From Vibrio chagasii (lineage in GTDB: Bacteria > Pseudomonadota > Gammaproteobacteria > Enterobacterales > Vibrionaceae), in NCBI GenBank assembly GCA_041879415.1, contig CP090851.1, positions 2,418,001 to 2,482,000 of the forward strand: DNA of 64,000 nucleotides, given 5' to 3'. The notes beneath the pieces are model-generated. The model made no database searches, was not told where the DNA came from, and saw nothing but the letters and a program-made list of their open reading frames with translations. Position 1 is the first letter of the stretch. Every line of letters begins with the position of its first letter. Below are positions 50,936 through 62,331 of this stretch, in pieces. The position numbers and the translations under genes were made by a program.

Positions 50936-51781
50936 ATGCTACTCGAAGGAATCGAAACTCTCTTGGTTTTGAGTAAAGCCAAAACCATGAGCCGCACTGG
51001 CAGCTTGCTGTATATCAGCCAATCAGCGGTAAGCAAACGGATTGCTAACTTAGAAAAGAAGTTGGGAAAAAAGCTTATTGAGCCGAGCGGTCGGCAGATA
51101 AAACTCACGCCAGATGCAATAGCACTGATCGAGAGTATTGGGCCTACGTTCAATGAACTTCGTGGTCTTATTTATGAACAGCAAGAACTGGAAGATACCA
51201 CTCTCATCACCTTAGACAGCTCTAAGTCTCTGATCGCCGGCTATTTAGGTGAAATGATGGGGCTGTTTATCCAACAAGATAAATACATCACCATAACCAC
51301 CAACCATACGCCCAGAATCATCGAGCGAGTTCAGTCCGGTAAGGCAACCCTAGGTTTATGCGCAGGCTTGTTGCCGCCACATCATGGATTAATGACGTTT
51401 CATCTATTCGACGAGCCCTTTTACATTGTAAGTAAACTGCCGTTGAACGGGCTTCCACCCAAAGTCATCACGAATGACATGACTAACCCAGCCAACTCTT
51501 ACCAACTTTCAGTATTAGAAAAGTTTGGCATTAAACCTTTGATGGAAATGGACGCTTACACCGCAGCGGCGCAGCTTGCATTAGGTGGGACAGGACCTGC
51601 TTTGATCCCACTATCTATCGTAAAAACACTCAATATTGAATCTCAATATCTGTATAGTTTCCCAGAATTAGCGGGCTTAATTCGACCGATTCATATCTGC
51701 GTGAGACCAAATAGCTATCAGTCTCCACGGGTTAAAACACTGATAGAATCCATTGTTGATGCTGTTCCCAAAGCAGTTTAG
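50936..51781 (+). CDS. LysR-family transcriptional regulator
   Basis: A 281-residue regulator. The winged helix-turn-helix shows TMSRTGSLLYISQSAVSKRIANLEKKLGKKL at residues 17-47 (key residues S28, Q29, S30, A31, S33). The ligand domain follows at about 88-275. From ATG 50936 the serine-glutamine pair falls at 28-29, normal for LysR. However, the only strong Shine-Dalgarno (GGAGG, 50900-50904) is 31 bases upstream and points to a possible ATT start at 50909 that would add nine residues. The target may be the adjacent flavodoxin or the convergent yfcA gene. Its 3' end overlaps yfcA by 50 bp. Confidence 0.87.
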   Translation: MLLEGIETLLVLSKAKTMSRTGSLLYISQSAVSKRIANLEKKLGKKLIEPSGRQIKLTPDAIALIESIGPTFNELRGLIYEQQELEDTTLITLDSSKSLIAGYLGEMMGLFIQQDKYITITTNHTPRIIERVQSGKATLGLCAGLLPPHHGLMTFHLFDEPFYIVSKLPLNGLPPKVITNDMTNPANSYQLSVLEKFGIKPLMEMDAYTAAAQLALGGTGPALIPLSIVKTLNIESQYLYSFPELAGLIRPIHICVRPNSYQSPRVKTLIESIVDAVPKAV

Positions 51782-52511
51782 AAGCCATTAGCATCGACAT
51801 CACAATCACTAGAGGGCGAATCCACTTCTGCCCTTTTGTCACCACCACTTTAGCGCCTAGCTGAGCCCCCATAAAGCCACCAATTGCCATCACTAAGCCG
51901 AGTTCCCAAATTGGCAAGCCTGCCAAAATAAAGAAGATCAGTGCAGCGATGTTAGAGGTAAAGTTCAACACCTTAGTACGAGCGGTCGCATCGACTAAAG
52001 AGAAATGACCAATTGCGACAAAGCAGACAGTAAAGATAGAGCCGGTACCTGGCCCAAAGAAGCCATCGTAAAAGCCAACACCACCGCCAATACACAAAGC
52101 AAACATGGCTTCAGAGATCTTCTGCTTACCTTCAGAGGCTTTAGTTTGTGGTGCTAATAAGAAGTAGAGTGAGATAGCGATCAGCAGCAGTGGGATCACG
52201 CTGGTCAATAAGCTCGCATCAATGAACTGAACGAGTTCTGCACCAATCGCCGAGCCAATGAAGGTACACAAAATAGCGAGGCGCATCTCCTTGATACTAA
52301 CGATACCGTTACGCACGAAGTACCAGCTTGCGGAAAAACTGCCGAAAGAGCTTTGAAGCTTGTTAGTTGCTAGGGCTTGTGTCGGTGGGACTCCCGCTGC
52401 GAGTAGTGCTGGCAAAGTCAGTAGCCCGCCACCGCCAGCCATCGCATCGATAAAGCCAGCTGCCGTTGCGACAACAAATAAGATAGCCAATATTTCCAGA
52501 GTGATTTCCAT
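51732..52511 (-). CDS. TauE/SafE family permease (YfcA-like)
   Basis: A 259-residue inner-membrane protein of about eight spans. Both halves have family motifs: AGFIDAMAGGGGLLTLPALL (about 18-37) and GGGVGFYDGFFGPGTGS (about 141-157). Members export sulfite, sulfoacetate or related anions; the substrate here is unknown, though YfcA is the closest E. coli relative. Its last 50 bp overlap the end of the convergent LysR gene, both frames being genuine. Confidence 0.9.
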   Translation of the reverse strand: MEITLEILAILFVVATAAGFIDAMAGGGGLLTLPALLAAGVPPTQALATNKLQSSFGSFSASWYFVRNGIVSIKEMRLAILCTFIGSAIGAELVQFIDASLLTSVIPLLLIAISLYFLLAPQTKASEGKQKISEAMFALCIGGGVGFYDGFFGPGTGSIFTVCFVAIGHFSLVDATARTKVLNFTSNIAALIFFILAGLPIWELGLVMAIGGFMGAQLGAKVVVTKGQKWIRPLVIVMSMLMASKLLWEQHQQWILSVF

Positions 52512-52637
52512 ATGCCCAACGCCTCAAAGTCTCGTGTAGCGACAACTTACCATCCTGAGCAGGCGATCAATAACGAAACACAAGATTTTAACCTATTCCA
52601 AATATTCATCATTTAACTAACGCTGTATCACAGACAT

Positions 52638-52666
52638 AAAAAAGCCCACTCCGAAGAGTGGGCTTT
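52638..52666 (-). terminator. Intrinsic terminator after carB
   Basis: On the minus strand AAAGCCCACT pairs with AGTGGGCTTT around CTTCGG, followed by TTTTTT, about 50 bp beyond the carB stop. It may also bound yfcA upstream. Confidence 0.93.
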
Positions 52667-52715
52667 GAGCATTTATATCCGCTAACTTCAGTTCAGTTAG
52701 CTAAGCTAAGACAAA

Positions 52716-55700
52716 TTAAGCTTGAGAAGCTTTTACCTGTGCGTGTAGCTCTTGAACAGAAGTTACTGTCGTCTTCGCGTCAGCTGTGTGAGCCATACAC
52801 GTTGCAAACGCTGCGTTTAGCGTAGTTGTGTAGTTCACTTTCTCAGCAAGTGCACCACGACGAAGAACTTTAGAGTCTTCAATCGCTTGACGGCCAGCGG
52901 CAGTGTTCACGATGTAGGTGTACTCGTTGTTCTTGATACGGTCAAGAATATGAGGACGGCCTTCGTGTACCTTGTTTACTAGACGTGGGTTGATACCCGC
53001 TTCGCCAAGAATCACTGCTGTACCGTGTGTTGCGTCTAGCTGGTAGCCAAGCTTAGATAGCTTAGATGCTAGGTCTACAACGCGCTCTTTGTCGCCTTCG
53101 CGAACAGAAAGAAGTGCACGGCCGCCTTCTGGGTAGATGTTGCCACAACCCAATTCTGCTTTAGAGTAAGCTTCTGCGAACGTTGCGCCAACACCCATAA
53201 CTTCACCAGTAGAGCGCATTTCTGGGCCTAATAGTGGGTCAACACCTGGGAACTTGTTGAATGGAAGTACCACTTCCTTCACTGAGTAGTAAGGTGGGAT
53301 GATTTCTTTGGTAAAGCCTTGAGACTCTAGCGATTGACCCGCCATTACACGTGCTGCAATCTTAGCGATTGGTGCGCCAGTTGCTTTAGATACGAACGGT
53401 ACCGTACGTGCTGCACGAGGGTTAACCTCGATTAGGTAGACTTGGTTGTTCTTCACAGCAAACTGCGTGTTCATCAGACCACGAACACCCAACTCGAACG
53501 CCAGCTTTTCAACTTGCTCACGCATTACGTCTTGGATTTCTTGGCTTAGCGTGTATGCAGGAAGAGAACATGCTGAGTCACCTGAGTGAACACCCGCTTG
53601 TTCGATGTGCTCCATGATACCGCCGATAACTACGCGCTCACCGTCACAGATAGCATCGATATCCACTTCAACCGCGTCATCTAGGAAGCTATCAAGAAGA
53701 ACTGGAGATTCGTTCGATACGCTTACAGCTTCGTTGAAGTAGCGACGTAAGTCTTGCTCGTCGTATACGATTTCCATCGCACGACCACCAAGCACGTAAG
53801 AAGGACGTACAACCAATGGGAAGCCGATTTCGCGAGATTTCTCTACCGCTTGTTCCATTGTTGTTACTGTCGCGTTCTCTGGTTGTAGAAGACCTAGACG
53901 GTCAACAGCAACTTGGAAACGCTCACGGTCTTCTGCACGGTCGATTGCGTCAGGGCTAGTACCGATGATTGGCACGCCAGCCGCTTCAAGTGCGCGAGCC
54001 AGTTTAAGTGGCGTTTGACCACCGTACTGAACGATAACGCCTTTTGGCTTTTCAACACGAGCGATTGCTAGTACATCTTCCAGAGTTACTGGTTCGAAGT
54101 ACAGACGGTCAGAAGTGTCGTAATCCGTTGAAACAGTCTCAGGGTTACAGTTAACCATGATAGTTTCGTAGCCATCTTCACGTAGAGCTAGTGATGCGTG
54201 TACACAACAGTAGTCAAATTCAATACCTTGGCCGATACGGTTTGGACCGCCACCAAGAATCATGATCTTGTCTTTGTCTGTTGGGTTCGCCTCACACTCG
54301 TCATCGTAAGATGAGTACATGTAAGCCGTATCTGAAGAGAACTCAGCTGCACACGTATCAACGCGCTTGTACACTGGGTGGATGTCGTATTGGTCACGTA
54401 GACGACGAATTTCGCTTTCCGCTACACCTAGAATCTTAGATAGGCGTGCATCCGCAAAACCTTTACGCTTCAGCTTGTTAAGCTCGTCTTTGTTCAGACC
54501 AGCAAAGCCTTTCGCTTTAAGCTCTTGCTCAAGCTTAACGATGTCTTCGATTTGAACTAGGAACCAACGGTCGATTTGCGTTAGGTTGAATACGCCATCT
54601 ACAGACATACCCGCACGGAATGCATCCGCGATGTACCAAATACGCTCTGCGCCAGCTTCTTTTAGTTCGTGACGAATTGTTGTTAGTGCGTCAGGCGCAT
54701 CTAGGTCAACCATTTCGTCAAAGCCTGTCGCGCCAACTTCTAGGCCGCGAAGTGCTTTTTGTAGAGACTCTTGCTGGTTACGGCCGATAGCCATAACTTC
54801 ACCAACAGACTTCATTTGCGTCGTTAGACGGTCGTTAGCACCTGCAAATTTCTCGAAGTTAAAACGAGGAATCTTAGTTACTACGTAGTCGATTGTTGGT
54901 TCGAATGATGCTGGTGTTGCGCCACCCGTGATGTCATTTTGTAGTTCATCTAACGTGTAACCCACAGCCAGTTTTGCTGCAATCTTAGCGATTGGGAAAC
55001 CTGTCGCTTTAGATGCTAGTGCAGAAGAACGAGATACACGTGGGTTCATCTCAATGATAACCATACGGCCATCTTTCGGGTTGATACCAAACTGTACGTT
55101 AGAACCACCCGTTTCAACACCAATCTCACGCAGTACTGCTAGAGATGCGTTACGCATCAGTTGGTATTCTTTGTCTGTTAGCGTCTGTGCTGGTGCAACT
55201 GTGATTGAGTCACCCGTGTGGATGCCCATTGGGTCAAAGTTTTCAATCGCACATACGATGATACAGTTGTCCGCTTTGTCACGAACCACTTCCATCTCGT
55301 ACTCTTTCCAACCGATAAGAGATTCATCGATTAGAAGCTCGTTGGTTGGAGATAGATCCAGACCACGACGACAGATTTCTTCAAATTCTTCTTTGTTGTA
55401 TGCGATACCACCGCCAGTACCACCCATAGTGAATGATGGACGGATGATACATGGGAAGCCAACCATATCTAGAACGCCGTAAGCTTCTTCCATGGTTTTC
55501 GCCGTATCCGCACGTGGACACTCAAGGCCGATAGACTTCATCGCTTTATCGAAACGAGAACGATCTTCTGCTTTATCGATAGCGTCAGCCGTTGCACCAA
55601 TCATCTCTACACCGAACTCTTCAAGAACACCGTGTTTCTCTAGGTCTAGTGCACAGTTAAGTGCTGTTTGGCCACCCATTGTAGGTAGAACTGCATCTGG

Positions 55701-55946
55701 CTTCTCTTTCGCAATGATGTTGCGAACAACTTCCCATTGGATAGGCTCGATGTAAGTTGCATCAGCCATATCAGGGTCAGTCATGATGGTCGCTGGGTTC
55801 GAGTTTACAAGAATAACTCGGTAACCTTCTTCGCGAAGCGCTTTACAAGCTTGAGCACCAGAGTAATCGAACTCACATGCTTGGCCGATAACGATCGGGC
55901 CAGCACCTAGAATTAGAATACTTTTAATGTCAGTACGTTTTGGCAT
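52716..55946 (-). CDS. carB: Carbamoyl-phosphate synthase large subunit
   Basis: Makes carbamoyl phosphate for arginine and pyrimidine synthesis. The 1076 residues hold two ATP-grasp halves, with [18 protein letters not shown] near 168 and [19 protein letters not shown] near 705. [18 protein letters not shown] begins the first half and [18 protein letters not shown] the second. The C-terminal allosteric domain covers about 935-1076. It starts 16 bp after carA, in the carAB operon. Confidence 0.99.
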   Translation of the reverse strand: MPKRTDIKSILILGAGPIVIGQACEFDYSGAQACKALREEGYRVILVNSNPATIMTDPDMADATYIEPIQWEVVRNIIAKEKPDAVLPTMGGQTALNCALDLEKHGVLEEFGVEMIGATADAIDKAEDRSRFDKAMKSIGLECPRADTAKTMEEAYGVLDMVGFPCIIRPSFTMGGTGGGIAYNKEEFEEICRRGLDLSPTNELLIDESLIGWKEYEMEVVRDKADNCIIVCAIENFDPMGIHTGDSITVAPAQTLTDKEYQLMRNASLAVLREIGVETGGSNVQFGINPKDGRMVIIEMNPRVSRSSALASKATGFPIAKIAAKLAVGYTLDELQNDITGGATPASFEPTIDYVVTKIPRFNFEKFAGANDRLTTQMKSVGEVMAIGRNQQESLQKALRGLEVGATGFDEMVDLDAPDALTTIRHELKEAGAERIWYIADAFRAGMSVDGVFNLTQIDRWFLVQIEDIVKLEQELKAKGFAGLNKDELNKLKRKGFADARLSKILGVAESEIRRLRDQYDIHPVYKRVDTCAAEFSSDTAYMYSSYDDECEANPTDKDKIMILGGGPNRIGQGIEFDYCCVHASLALREDGYETIMVNCNPETVSTDYDTSDRLYFEPVTLEDVLAIARVEKPKGVIVQYGGQTPLKLARALEAAGVPIIGTSPDAIDRAEDRERFQVAVDRLGLLQPENATVTTMEQAVEKSREIGFPLVVRPSYVLGGRAMEIVYDEQDLRRYFNEAVSVSNESPVLLDSFLDDAVEVDIDAICDGERVVIGGIMEHIEQAGVHSGDSACSLPAYTLSQEIQDVMREQVEKLAFELGVRGLMNTQFAVKNNQVYLIEVNPRAARTVPFVSKATGAPIAKIAARVMAGQSLESQGFTKEIIPPYYSVKEVVLPFNKFPGVDPLLGPEMRSTGEVMGVGATFAEAYSKAELGCGNIYPEGGRALLSVREGDKERVVDLASKLSKLGYQLDATHGTAVILGEAGINPRLVNKVHEGRPHILDRIKNNEYTYIVNTAAGRQAIEDSKVLRRGALAEKVNYTTTLNAAFATCMAHTADAKTTVTSVQELHAQVKASQA

Positions 55947-55962
55947 TGTCTACTACTCCGAA

Positions 55963-57102
55963 TTACGCTGTGTGCTTTTTAATTAGTTCAATGAAGTGGT
56001 CGAATAACGGCGCTGCGTCTTCTGGACCTGGGCTTGCTTCTGGGTGACCTTGGAAGCTAAATGCTGGTTTATCTGTACGGTGGATACCTTGTAGAGAACC
56101 ATCAAATAGAGACTTGTGCGTTGCACGTAGGTTTTCAGGAAGTGTGTCTTCGTCAGCAGCAAAGCCGTGGTTTTGCGAAGTAATCATCACAACATCACGA
56201 TCTAAATCTTTAACTGGGTGGTTTGCACCGTGGTGACCAAACTTCATCTTCACTGTCTTAGCGCCTGACGCAAGAGCAAGAATTTGGTGGCCTAGACAGA
56301 TACCGAAGATTGGTAAGCCTTTTTCTAGGAACACTTTTGTCGCTTCAATTGCGTAAGTACATGGTTCTGGGTCACCAGGACCATTTGAAAGGAATACACC
56401 GTCTGGGTTTAGTGCAAGCACTTCTTCAGCAGAAGTTTCAGCAGGAACAACCGTTAGGCGGCAGCCGCGGTCAACGAGCATTCGTAGGATGTTTCGTTTT
56501 GCACCGAAGTCATAAGCAACAACGTGGTATGGCAATTCTGAGTCTGCTTTCGCTTCAGGAAGTCCACCCGTAAGCGTCCACGAACCTTGTTTCCATTGAT
56601 ACGCTTCTTTTGTTGTAACTTCTTTCGCAAGGTCCATACCTTTCAGGCCAGGGAATTCTTTTGCTTTAGCTAGAGCCAAAGCTTCGTCTAGGTTGTTACC
56701 CGCTACAATACAACCGTTCTGTGCGCCTTTTTCACGAAGAATACGCGTCAGCTTACGAGTATCGATATCAGCGATACCAACAACGTTTTGCGACTTAAGG
56801 TAATCAGAAAGGGATTGTTCATTACGGAAGTTAGAAGCGATAAGAGGGAGATCGCGAATCACAAGGCCTTGAGCGTGGATTGAAGAGGATTCTTCGTCTT
56901 CGGAATTGGTTCCGGTATTGCCAATGTGAGGGTAAGTAAGGGTAACGATTTGTTGAGAATAGGAAGGATCAGTGAGGATTTCTTGGTACCCCGTCATCGA
57001 GGTATTAAAAACGACTTCACCAACTGCAGAACCTACAGCGCCAATGGCTTCACCGTGAAATACTGTCCCATCTTCTAGGACAAGTAGTGCTGACTTTTTC
57101 AA
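55963..57102 (-). CDS. carA: Carbamoyl-phosphate synthase small subunit
   Basis: The glutaminase subunit that feeds ammonia to CarB. The 379 residues have the N-terminal [21 protein letters not shown], and the class I glutaminase triad with the nucleophile in GICLGHQ near 270 and the His-Glu pair in [13 protein letters not shown] near 350. The start codon is TTG (57102), with GGAGG five bases before it; E. coli carA also starts with TTG. carB follows by 16 bp. Confidence 0.98.
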   Translation of the reverse strand: MKKSALLVLEDGTVFHGEAIGAVGSAVGEVVFNTSMTGYQEILTDPSYSQQIVTLTYPHIGNTGTNSEDEESSSIHAQGLVIRDLPLIASNFRNEQSLSDYLKSQNVVGIADIDTRKLTRILREKGAQNGCIVAGNNLDEALALAKAKEFPGLKGMDLAKEVTTKEAYQWKQGSWTLTGGLPEAKADSELPYHVVAYDFGAKRNILRMLVDRGCRLTVVPAETSAEEVLALNPDGVFLSNGPGDPEPCTYAIEATKVFLEKGLPIFGICLGHQILALASGAKTVKMKFGHHGANHPVKDLDRDVVMITSQNHGFAADEDTLPENLRATHKSLFDGSLQGIHRTDKPAFSFQGHPEASPGPEDAAPLFDHFIELIKKHTA

Positions 57103-57117
57103 GACAACCTCCAGAAA

Positions 57118-57152
57118 TAAATATGCATTAAAATTGATTTAATTTGCAAATC
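57118..57152 (-). promoter_or_regulatory. A/T-rich possible ArgR operator near carA
   Basis: On the minus strand TGCAAATTAAATCA and TCAATTTTAATGCA each match the ARG box core TGAAT-N4-ATTCA in 11-12 of 14 positions, but they overlap by three bases, unlike the usual 3-bp spaced tandem. They lie 16-50 bp before the start. Confidence 0.3.
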
Positions 57153-57208
57153 TACCTTCCTGTAACACCAGAAACTGCGTGTTTATGGAAATTAGACAAA
57201 TTGGCGGT

Positions 57209-57237
57209 ATTTTAGTGATGTGCGTGATACGTGTCAA
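57209..57237 (-). promoter_or_regulatory. Strong sigma-70 promoter of carAB
   Basis: On the minus strand the -35 is TTGACA (57237-57232), the spacer is exactly 17 bp and the -10 is TAAAAT (57214-57209). The start would be near 57202, giving a leader of about 100 nt before the TTG codon. Confidence 0.82.
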
Positions 57238-57565
57238 CATTTAACGGAAAAGAAATTAAAGATTTGTACGCACTAATTCAATTTATCTACCCAAAGCTCC
57301 AAAAGTTCAACTTTCATGGTCAATTAAGCACTATATTGAGATTTTCCAATTTTATCCCATTACTTTTCTCAGTCTTTAAGTACTAAAAACATCACCAACA
57401 AAAAGCAATCGATAAATACAAACAGAAAACATGAAGATTTAAAGATCTAATCCAAAAACAAGACCAAGACAACAAAACAACAAGAAAAGTGAGGTAAAAA
57501 TGATGTTAAAAGGTAGATTTAAGAGAGAGGTGAGAAACAAGAATACAGAGTTAAAGGTAGCAAAT
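57238..57565. other. A/T-rich intergenic stretch upstream of carAB
   Basis: About 330 bp between the carA promoter and the dapB terminator. It contains long A-rich tracts (for example near 57420-57500) on the plus strand. A frame starting at 57500 runs into the antisense of dapB and is not counted. No clear RNA gene. It may hold upstream sites for carAB control. Confidence 0.5.
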
Positions 57566-57596
57566 AAAGAAAGCGCCGGCAATTGCCAGCGCATAA
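57566..57596 (-). terminator. Intrinsic terminator after dapB
   Basis: On the minus strand GCGC-T-GGCAATTGCC-G-GCGC forms a stem with one mismatch pair, followed by TTTCTTT, about 10 bp beyond the dapB stop. Confidence 0.75.
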
Positions 57597-57604
57597 TTAT
57601 CTAT

Positions 57605-58477
<873 letters not shown>

Positions 58478-58521
58478 TTAATCTCTTTAAACTAACAACA
58501 ATCTCAAACTCAGGCTAGCAA

Positions 58522-58920
58522 TTAAGAAAACTCTTTTACTACTCGCTCCAAAATTGGCACATTTGCTTCAGGGAAAGCGTACTGATTCAATAATTCAAGG
58601 CTTACCCATTCACCTTGCTGACCTTCTTTACCATATGGTTGCTCTTCAAAATCAGTCACGAGAATAAAATCGAACTTAAGTGACTTGTCCGTGTAATCGA
58701 ATTCAAGGTGCTCAAACAGAGACTGCTCAGTCACTTTGATACCGATCTCTTCATCGAGCTCACGAGTCATCGCTTGCTCAATGGTCTCACCCTCTTCAAC
58801 CTTGCCGCCTGGAAACTCCCAGAAACCGCCCTTGTGCTTATCATCTGGACGCTTTGTAATAAATACCTGTGACTTATCTTGATTGAAGATAATACCCGCT
58901 ACGATATGAATTCTTTTCAT
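58522..58920 (-). CDS. mutT: 8-oxo-dGTP diphosphatase MutT
   Basis: Removes mutagenic 8-oxo-dGTP from the nucleotide pool. From ATG 58920 it has 132 residues. The Nudix box is GGKVEEGETIEQAMTRELDEEIGI starting near 36 (key residues G36, E42, R51, E52, E55, E56). The N-terminal KRIHIVAGIIF and the ending GEWVSLELLNQYAFPEANVPI follow E. coli MutT. AAGGA lies nine bases before the ATG. It sits just downstream of secA, as in E. coli. Confidence 0.95.
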   Translation of the reverse strand: MKRIHIVAGIIFNQDKSQVFITKRPDDKHKGGFWEFPGGKVEEGETIEQAMTRELDEEIGIKVTEQSLFEHLEFDYTDKSLKFDFILVTDFEEQPYGKEGQQGEWVSLELLNQYAFPEANVPILERVVKEFS

Positions 58921-59074
58921 TGATGGTGTTCCTTCTATGTCTCTACCGTCATTCACTACAATGAGGAACGAATTAGATAGGGAATCTGCTCTTTTGTTAG
59001 TTCGAAAGATCCCCGACTCGATCGTCCCTCACTCTCGAGGATGACGCTATCGAAACCTTATTATTTTCACATAC

Positions 59075-59100
59075 AAAAAGAGCCGCCTAAGCGACTCTTG
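59075..59100 (-). terminator. Intrinsic terminator after secA
   Basis: On the minus strand AAGAGTCGC pairs with GCGGCTCTT around TTAG, with one mismatch, followed by TTTTGT. Confidence 0.8.
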
Positions 59101-59125
59101 AATAAATAAAATTATATTTAGGCAA

Positions 59126-59210
59126 AGCTGTAATGGTTGAGAACAAGGAGGCGACGCGGAGTTTACAAGTGTAAATGAGCATCGCCGACGCAGTTATCAG
59201 CCTTTACAGC
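59126..59210. repeat. Foldback repeat between secA and its terminator
   Basis: GCTGTAATGGTTGA (from 59127) is the inverse of TATCAGCCTTTACAGC (ending 59210) with three mismatches. Inside are GGCGACGCGGA against GCATCGCCGACGC, and TTTAC-AAG-TGTAAA at 59162-59175. The whole 85 bp folds onto itself. It resembles short repeats I associate with Vibrio intergenic DNA, but I cannot confirm. Confidence 0.55.
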
Positions 59211-59216
59211 AAAGCA

Positions 59217-61943
59217 TCAATTGATTTTACCGTGACACTGTTTGTACTTCTTACCACTACCACATGGGCAAGGCTCGTTACGGCCAACTTTACGCTCATC
59301 ACGAACTACAGTTTGTGGCGACGCTGCTTCTGCTTCATCATCACCTAGCTGGTTTTCTGCTGTTGCGTGTTGCGCTTGTGCACGACGCGCTGCTTCTTCA
59401 GCTTGAGCCTGACGCTGCGCTTCCATCTTTTCTACTTCTTCTTGTTGCTGAACGCGAACTTTCGAAAGGATAGTAATAACATCTGACTTCAGTACATCCA
59501 GTAGACCTTCAAACAGTTCAAACGACTCACGTTTGTACTCTTGTTTCGGGTTCTTCTGAGCATAACCACGTAGGTGGATACCTTGACGAAGGTGATCCAT
59601 CGCAGCCAAGTGCTCTTTCCATAGACCATCTAGCGTTTGCAGCATTACAGACTTCTCGAAGTTACGTAGCACTTGTGCCCCAACCACTTCTTCTTTCTGT
59701 TTGTAAGCATCAACAGCCATGCCTAGGATACGTTCACGTAGTGCTTCTTCGTAAAGCTTGTCGTCTTCGTCCAACCAACCTTGGAGATCAAAGTCTAGGT
59801 CGAAGTCGTTCTTCAGGCGATCTTGTAGACCCGCGATATCCCACATATCTTCAAGCGATTGAGGAGCAATGTACTCATCTATAACCGACGTAAACACGTC
59901 TTCACGGTTATGTTCGATCATTTCGCTGATGTCGTCAGAGCCCATTAGCTCATCACGCAGCTCGTAAACCACTTTACGTTGGTCATTCGCTACATCATCG
60001 TACTCTAGAAGTTGCTTACGGATATCGAAGTTACGGCCTTCAACTTTACGTTGTGCTTTCTCGATAGAGCGAGATAGCATCTTAGATTCGATCGCTTCAC
60101 CTTCATCCATACCGCTCTGGATAAGACCAGCCATACGATCAGATGTGAAGATACGTAGTAGAGAGTCTTCCATCGATAGGTAGAAACGTGAAGAACCTGC
60201 ATCACCTTGACGACCAGAACGACCACGTAACTGGTTATCGATACGACGAGATTCGTGACGCTCTGTACCAATGATGTGTAGACCACCTGACTCTAGTACT
60301 TTGTCGTGAACCACTTTCCAATCCGCTTTGATCTTGTCGATCTGCTCTTGAGTTGGGTTTTGTAGTTTCTCAACTTCAGACTGCCAGCTACCACCTAACA
60401 CGATATCGGTACCACGACCGGCCATGTTAGTTGCGATGGTTACTGCACCAGGTGTACCTGCTTGCGCTACGATTTCCGCTTCTTTCTCGTGGAATTTCGC
60501 GTTTAGTACGTTGTGCTTAATTTTTGCTTTTTTCAGTGCGTTAGACAGTAGCTCTGATTTCTCGATAGAAACCGTACCAACCAGTGATGGCTGACCTGCA
60601 GCAACACGGTCTTTAATGTCTTCAATGATCGCATTGAATTTGTCTTCTTCTGTACGATAAACCACATCTGGCATATCGTTACGAACCATAGGTTTGTTAG
60701 TTGGGATAACAACTGTTTCTAGGCCATAGATAGACTGGAATTCGAAAGCTTCAGTATCAGCTGTACCTGTCATACCTGACAGTTTCTCGTACAGACGGAA
60801 GAAGTTTTGGAAAGTAATCGAAGCTAGCGTTTGGTTTTCATTCTGAATCTTCACACCTTCTTTTGCTTCAACAGCTTGGTGTAAACCTTCAGACCAACGA
60901 CGACCTGGCATTGTACGACCAGTATGTTCGTCAACGATAACCACTTCGCCTTCTTCAGTTACGATGTAGTCTACGTTCTTCTCAAACAATACGTGTGCAC
61001 GAAGTGCAGCATTAACATGGTGCAGTAGGCTGATGTTTGTTGGAGAGTAAAGCGTATCGCCCTCTTCCATCAGACCATTTTTCACCATTAGCTCTTCAAC
61101 AAATTCTTGACCGTTTTCAGTCAGGTGAACCTGCTTAGATTTTTCGTCCATGGTGTAGTGACCTTCACCACGGTACTCTTCTGAATCTTCTTTATCTTGA
61201 CGCTCAAGATGAGGAATCAATGTGTTAATACGCGTGTAAAGATCTGAGCTATCTTCAGCCGGGCCAGAGATAATAAGAGGTGTACGCGCTTCATCGATTA
61301 AGATTGAGTCAACCTCATCGACTACAGCAAAGAAGCGTTCGCGTTGAACACGATCTTCAGCACGGAAAGCCATGTTGTCACGTAGGTAGTCGAAACCAAA
61401 CTCGTTGTTTGTTCCGTATAGGATATCCGCTTGGTATGCTTCTTTTTTCTCTGGCGGAGCCATGTTTGGCACGTTCACGCCAACAGTCATACCAAGGAAT
61501 TCAAATAATGGGCGGTTAGTTTCCGCATCACGCTTAGCTAGGTAGTCGTTCACCGTTACTACGTGAACACCTTTGCTTGGTAGGGCGTTAAGATAAGCTG
61601 GTAGAGTTGCTGTAAGAGTCTTACCCTCACCAGTACGCATCTCTGCAATTTGGCCTGCATTTAGAACCATGCCACCAATCAATTGCACGTCAAAGTGACG
61701 CATGCCGTAAACACGCTTAGACGCTTCACGTACCGTAGCAAATGCTTCAGGTAGAAGTTGGTCTAGTGATTCACCTTTATCTAAGCGCTCACGAAACTCA
61801 ACAGTTTTCGCTTTTAGCTCTTCGTCAGAAAGCGCTTCAAACGTTGGCTCGTAGTTATTAATTTCTTTTACAATTTTTCTAAGGCGGCGCAGTGTTCTGT
61901 CATTGCGACTGCCAATTACCTTTGTCAGCAGCTTAGTAATCAT
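59217..61943 (-). CDS. secA: Preprotein translocase ATPase SecA
   Basis: The motor that drives proteins through SecYEG. The 908 residues match the family. Walker A is [11 protein letters not shown] near 102-112, Walker B is [16 protein letters not shown] near 205, and the second nucleotide domain has [15 protein letters not shown] near 505. The C-terminal zinc-binding SEC-C motif is complete: C892, C894, C903, H904 in [17 protein letters not shown] 61943 is used. It is preceded by lpxC and ftsZ and followed by mutT. Confidence 0.99.
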   Translation of the reverse strand: MITKLLTKVIGSRNDRTLRRLRKIVKEINNYEPTFEALSDEELKAKTVEFRERLDKGESLDQLLPEAFATVREASKRVYGMRHFDVQLIGGMVLNAGQIAEMRTGEGKTLTATLPAYLNALPSKGVHVVTVNDYLAKRDAETNRPLFEFLGMTVGVNVPNMAPPEKKEAYQADILYGTNNEFGFDYLRDNMAFRAEDRVQRERFFAVVDEVDSILIDEARTPLIISGPAEDSSDLYTRINTLIPHLERQDKEDSEEYRGEGHYTMDEKSKQVHLTENGQEFVEELMVKNGLMEEGDTLYSPTNISLLHHVNAALRAHVLFEKNVDYIVTEEGEVVIVDEHTGRTMPGRRWSEGLHQAVEAKEGVKIQNENQTLASITFQNFFRLYEKLSGMTGTADTEAFEFQSIYGLETVVIPTNKPMVRNDMPDVVYRTEEDKFNAIIEDIKDRVAAGQPSLVGTVSIEKSELLSNALKKAKIKHNVLNAKFHEKEAEIVAQAGTPGAVTIATNMAGRGTDIVLGGSWQSEVEKLQNPTQEQIDKIKADWKVVHDKVLESGGLHIIGTERHESRRIDNQLRGRSGRQGDAGSSRFYLSMEDSLLRIFTSDRMAGLIQSGMDEGEAIESKMLSRSIEKAQRKVEGRNFDIRKQLLEYDDVANDQRKVVYELRDELMGSDDISEMIEHNREDVFTSVIDEYIAPQSLEDMWDIAGLQDRLKNDFDLDFDLQGWLDEDDKLYEEALRERILGMAVDAYKQKEEVVGAQVLRNFEKSVMLQTLDGLWKEHLAAMDHLRQGIHLRGYAQKNPKQEYKRESFELFEGLLDVLKSDVITILSKVRVQQQEEVEKMEAQRQAQAEEAARRAQAQHATAENQLGDDEAEAASPQTVVRDERKVGRNEPCPCGSGKKYKQCHGKIN

Positions 61944-62274
61944 GTGCTTGGAATCTCTTCGTTCTCAGATCGTCCGCGATCTATTTTAAATGCCGTCAGT
62001 CTCTACTAGCGATGAACCAGTCTTCAGTTACTAACCAAGGATACTGAGATAAATCTAGTATTTCTGATATTGTACTTGAGAGTAGAGTTTTCAAGGCTTG
62101 AGTTAAAATTAATGCCCCTTAGTGTAAGTAATTTTCACACCAACGACCATTTATAACCCCATTTGTTTGATGTGCTTGGAACTTTTCTTTCTAATTGCTG
62201 ATGGATTAGCCAGACTGGCGCCCATTAGTCGATGACTTTCGGATGTTGATGACACTGTATCTGGAAAATAGATA
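61944..62274. other. Intergenic region between lpxC and secA
   Basis: About 330 bp after the lpxC terminator, with the secA promoter. On the minus strand a 24-codon frame (62225-62151) and then a 13-codon frame at the next ATG (62148) are present, without strong ribosome sites except GGGG before the second. No SecM-like arrest peptide is recognisable. No other gene is visible. Confidence 0.5.
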
Positions 62275-62303
62275 CAAAAAAACCAGGCCGATAGCCTGGT
62301 TTT
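62275..62303 (-). terminator. Intrinsic terminator after lpxC
   Basis: On the minus strand AACCAGGC pairs with GCCTGGTT around TATCG, followed by seven T. It lies about 29 bp past the lpxC stop. Confidence 0.93.
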
Positions 62304-62331
62304 CGAAATCTTACATTGTTGAAAACAACAA

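Noticed and set aside
62151..62225. 24-codon frame between lpxC and secA as a SecM-like peptide
   Set aside because: No signal-like hydrophobic region, no arrest motif and no ribosome site.
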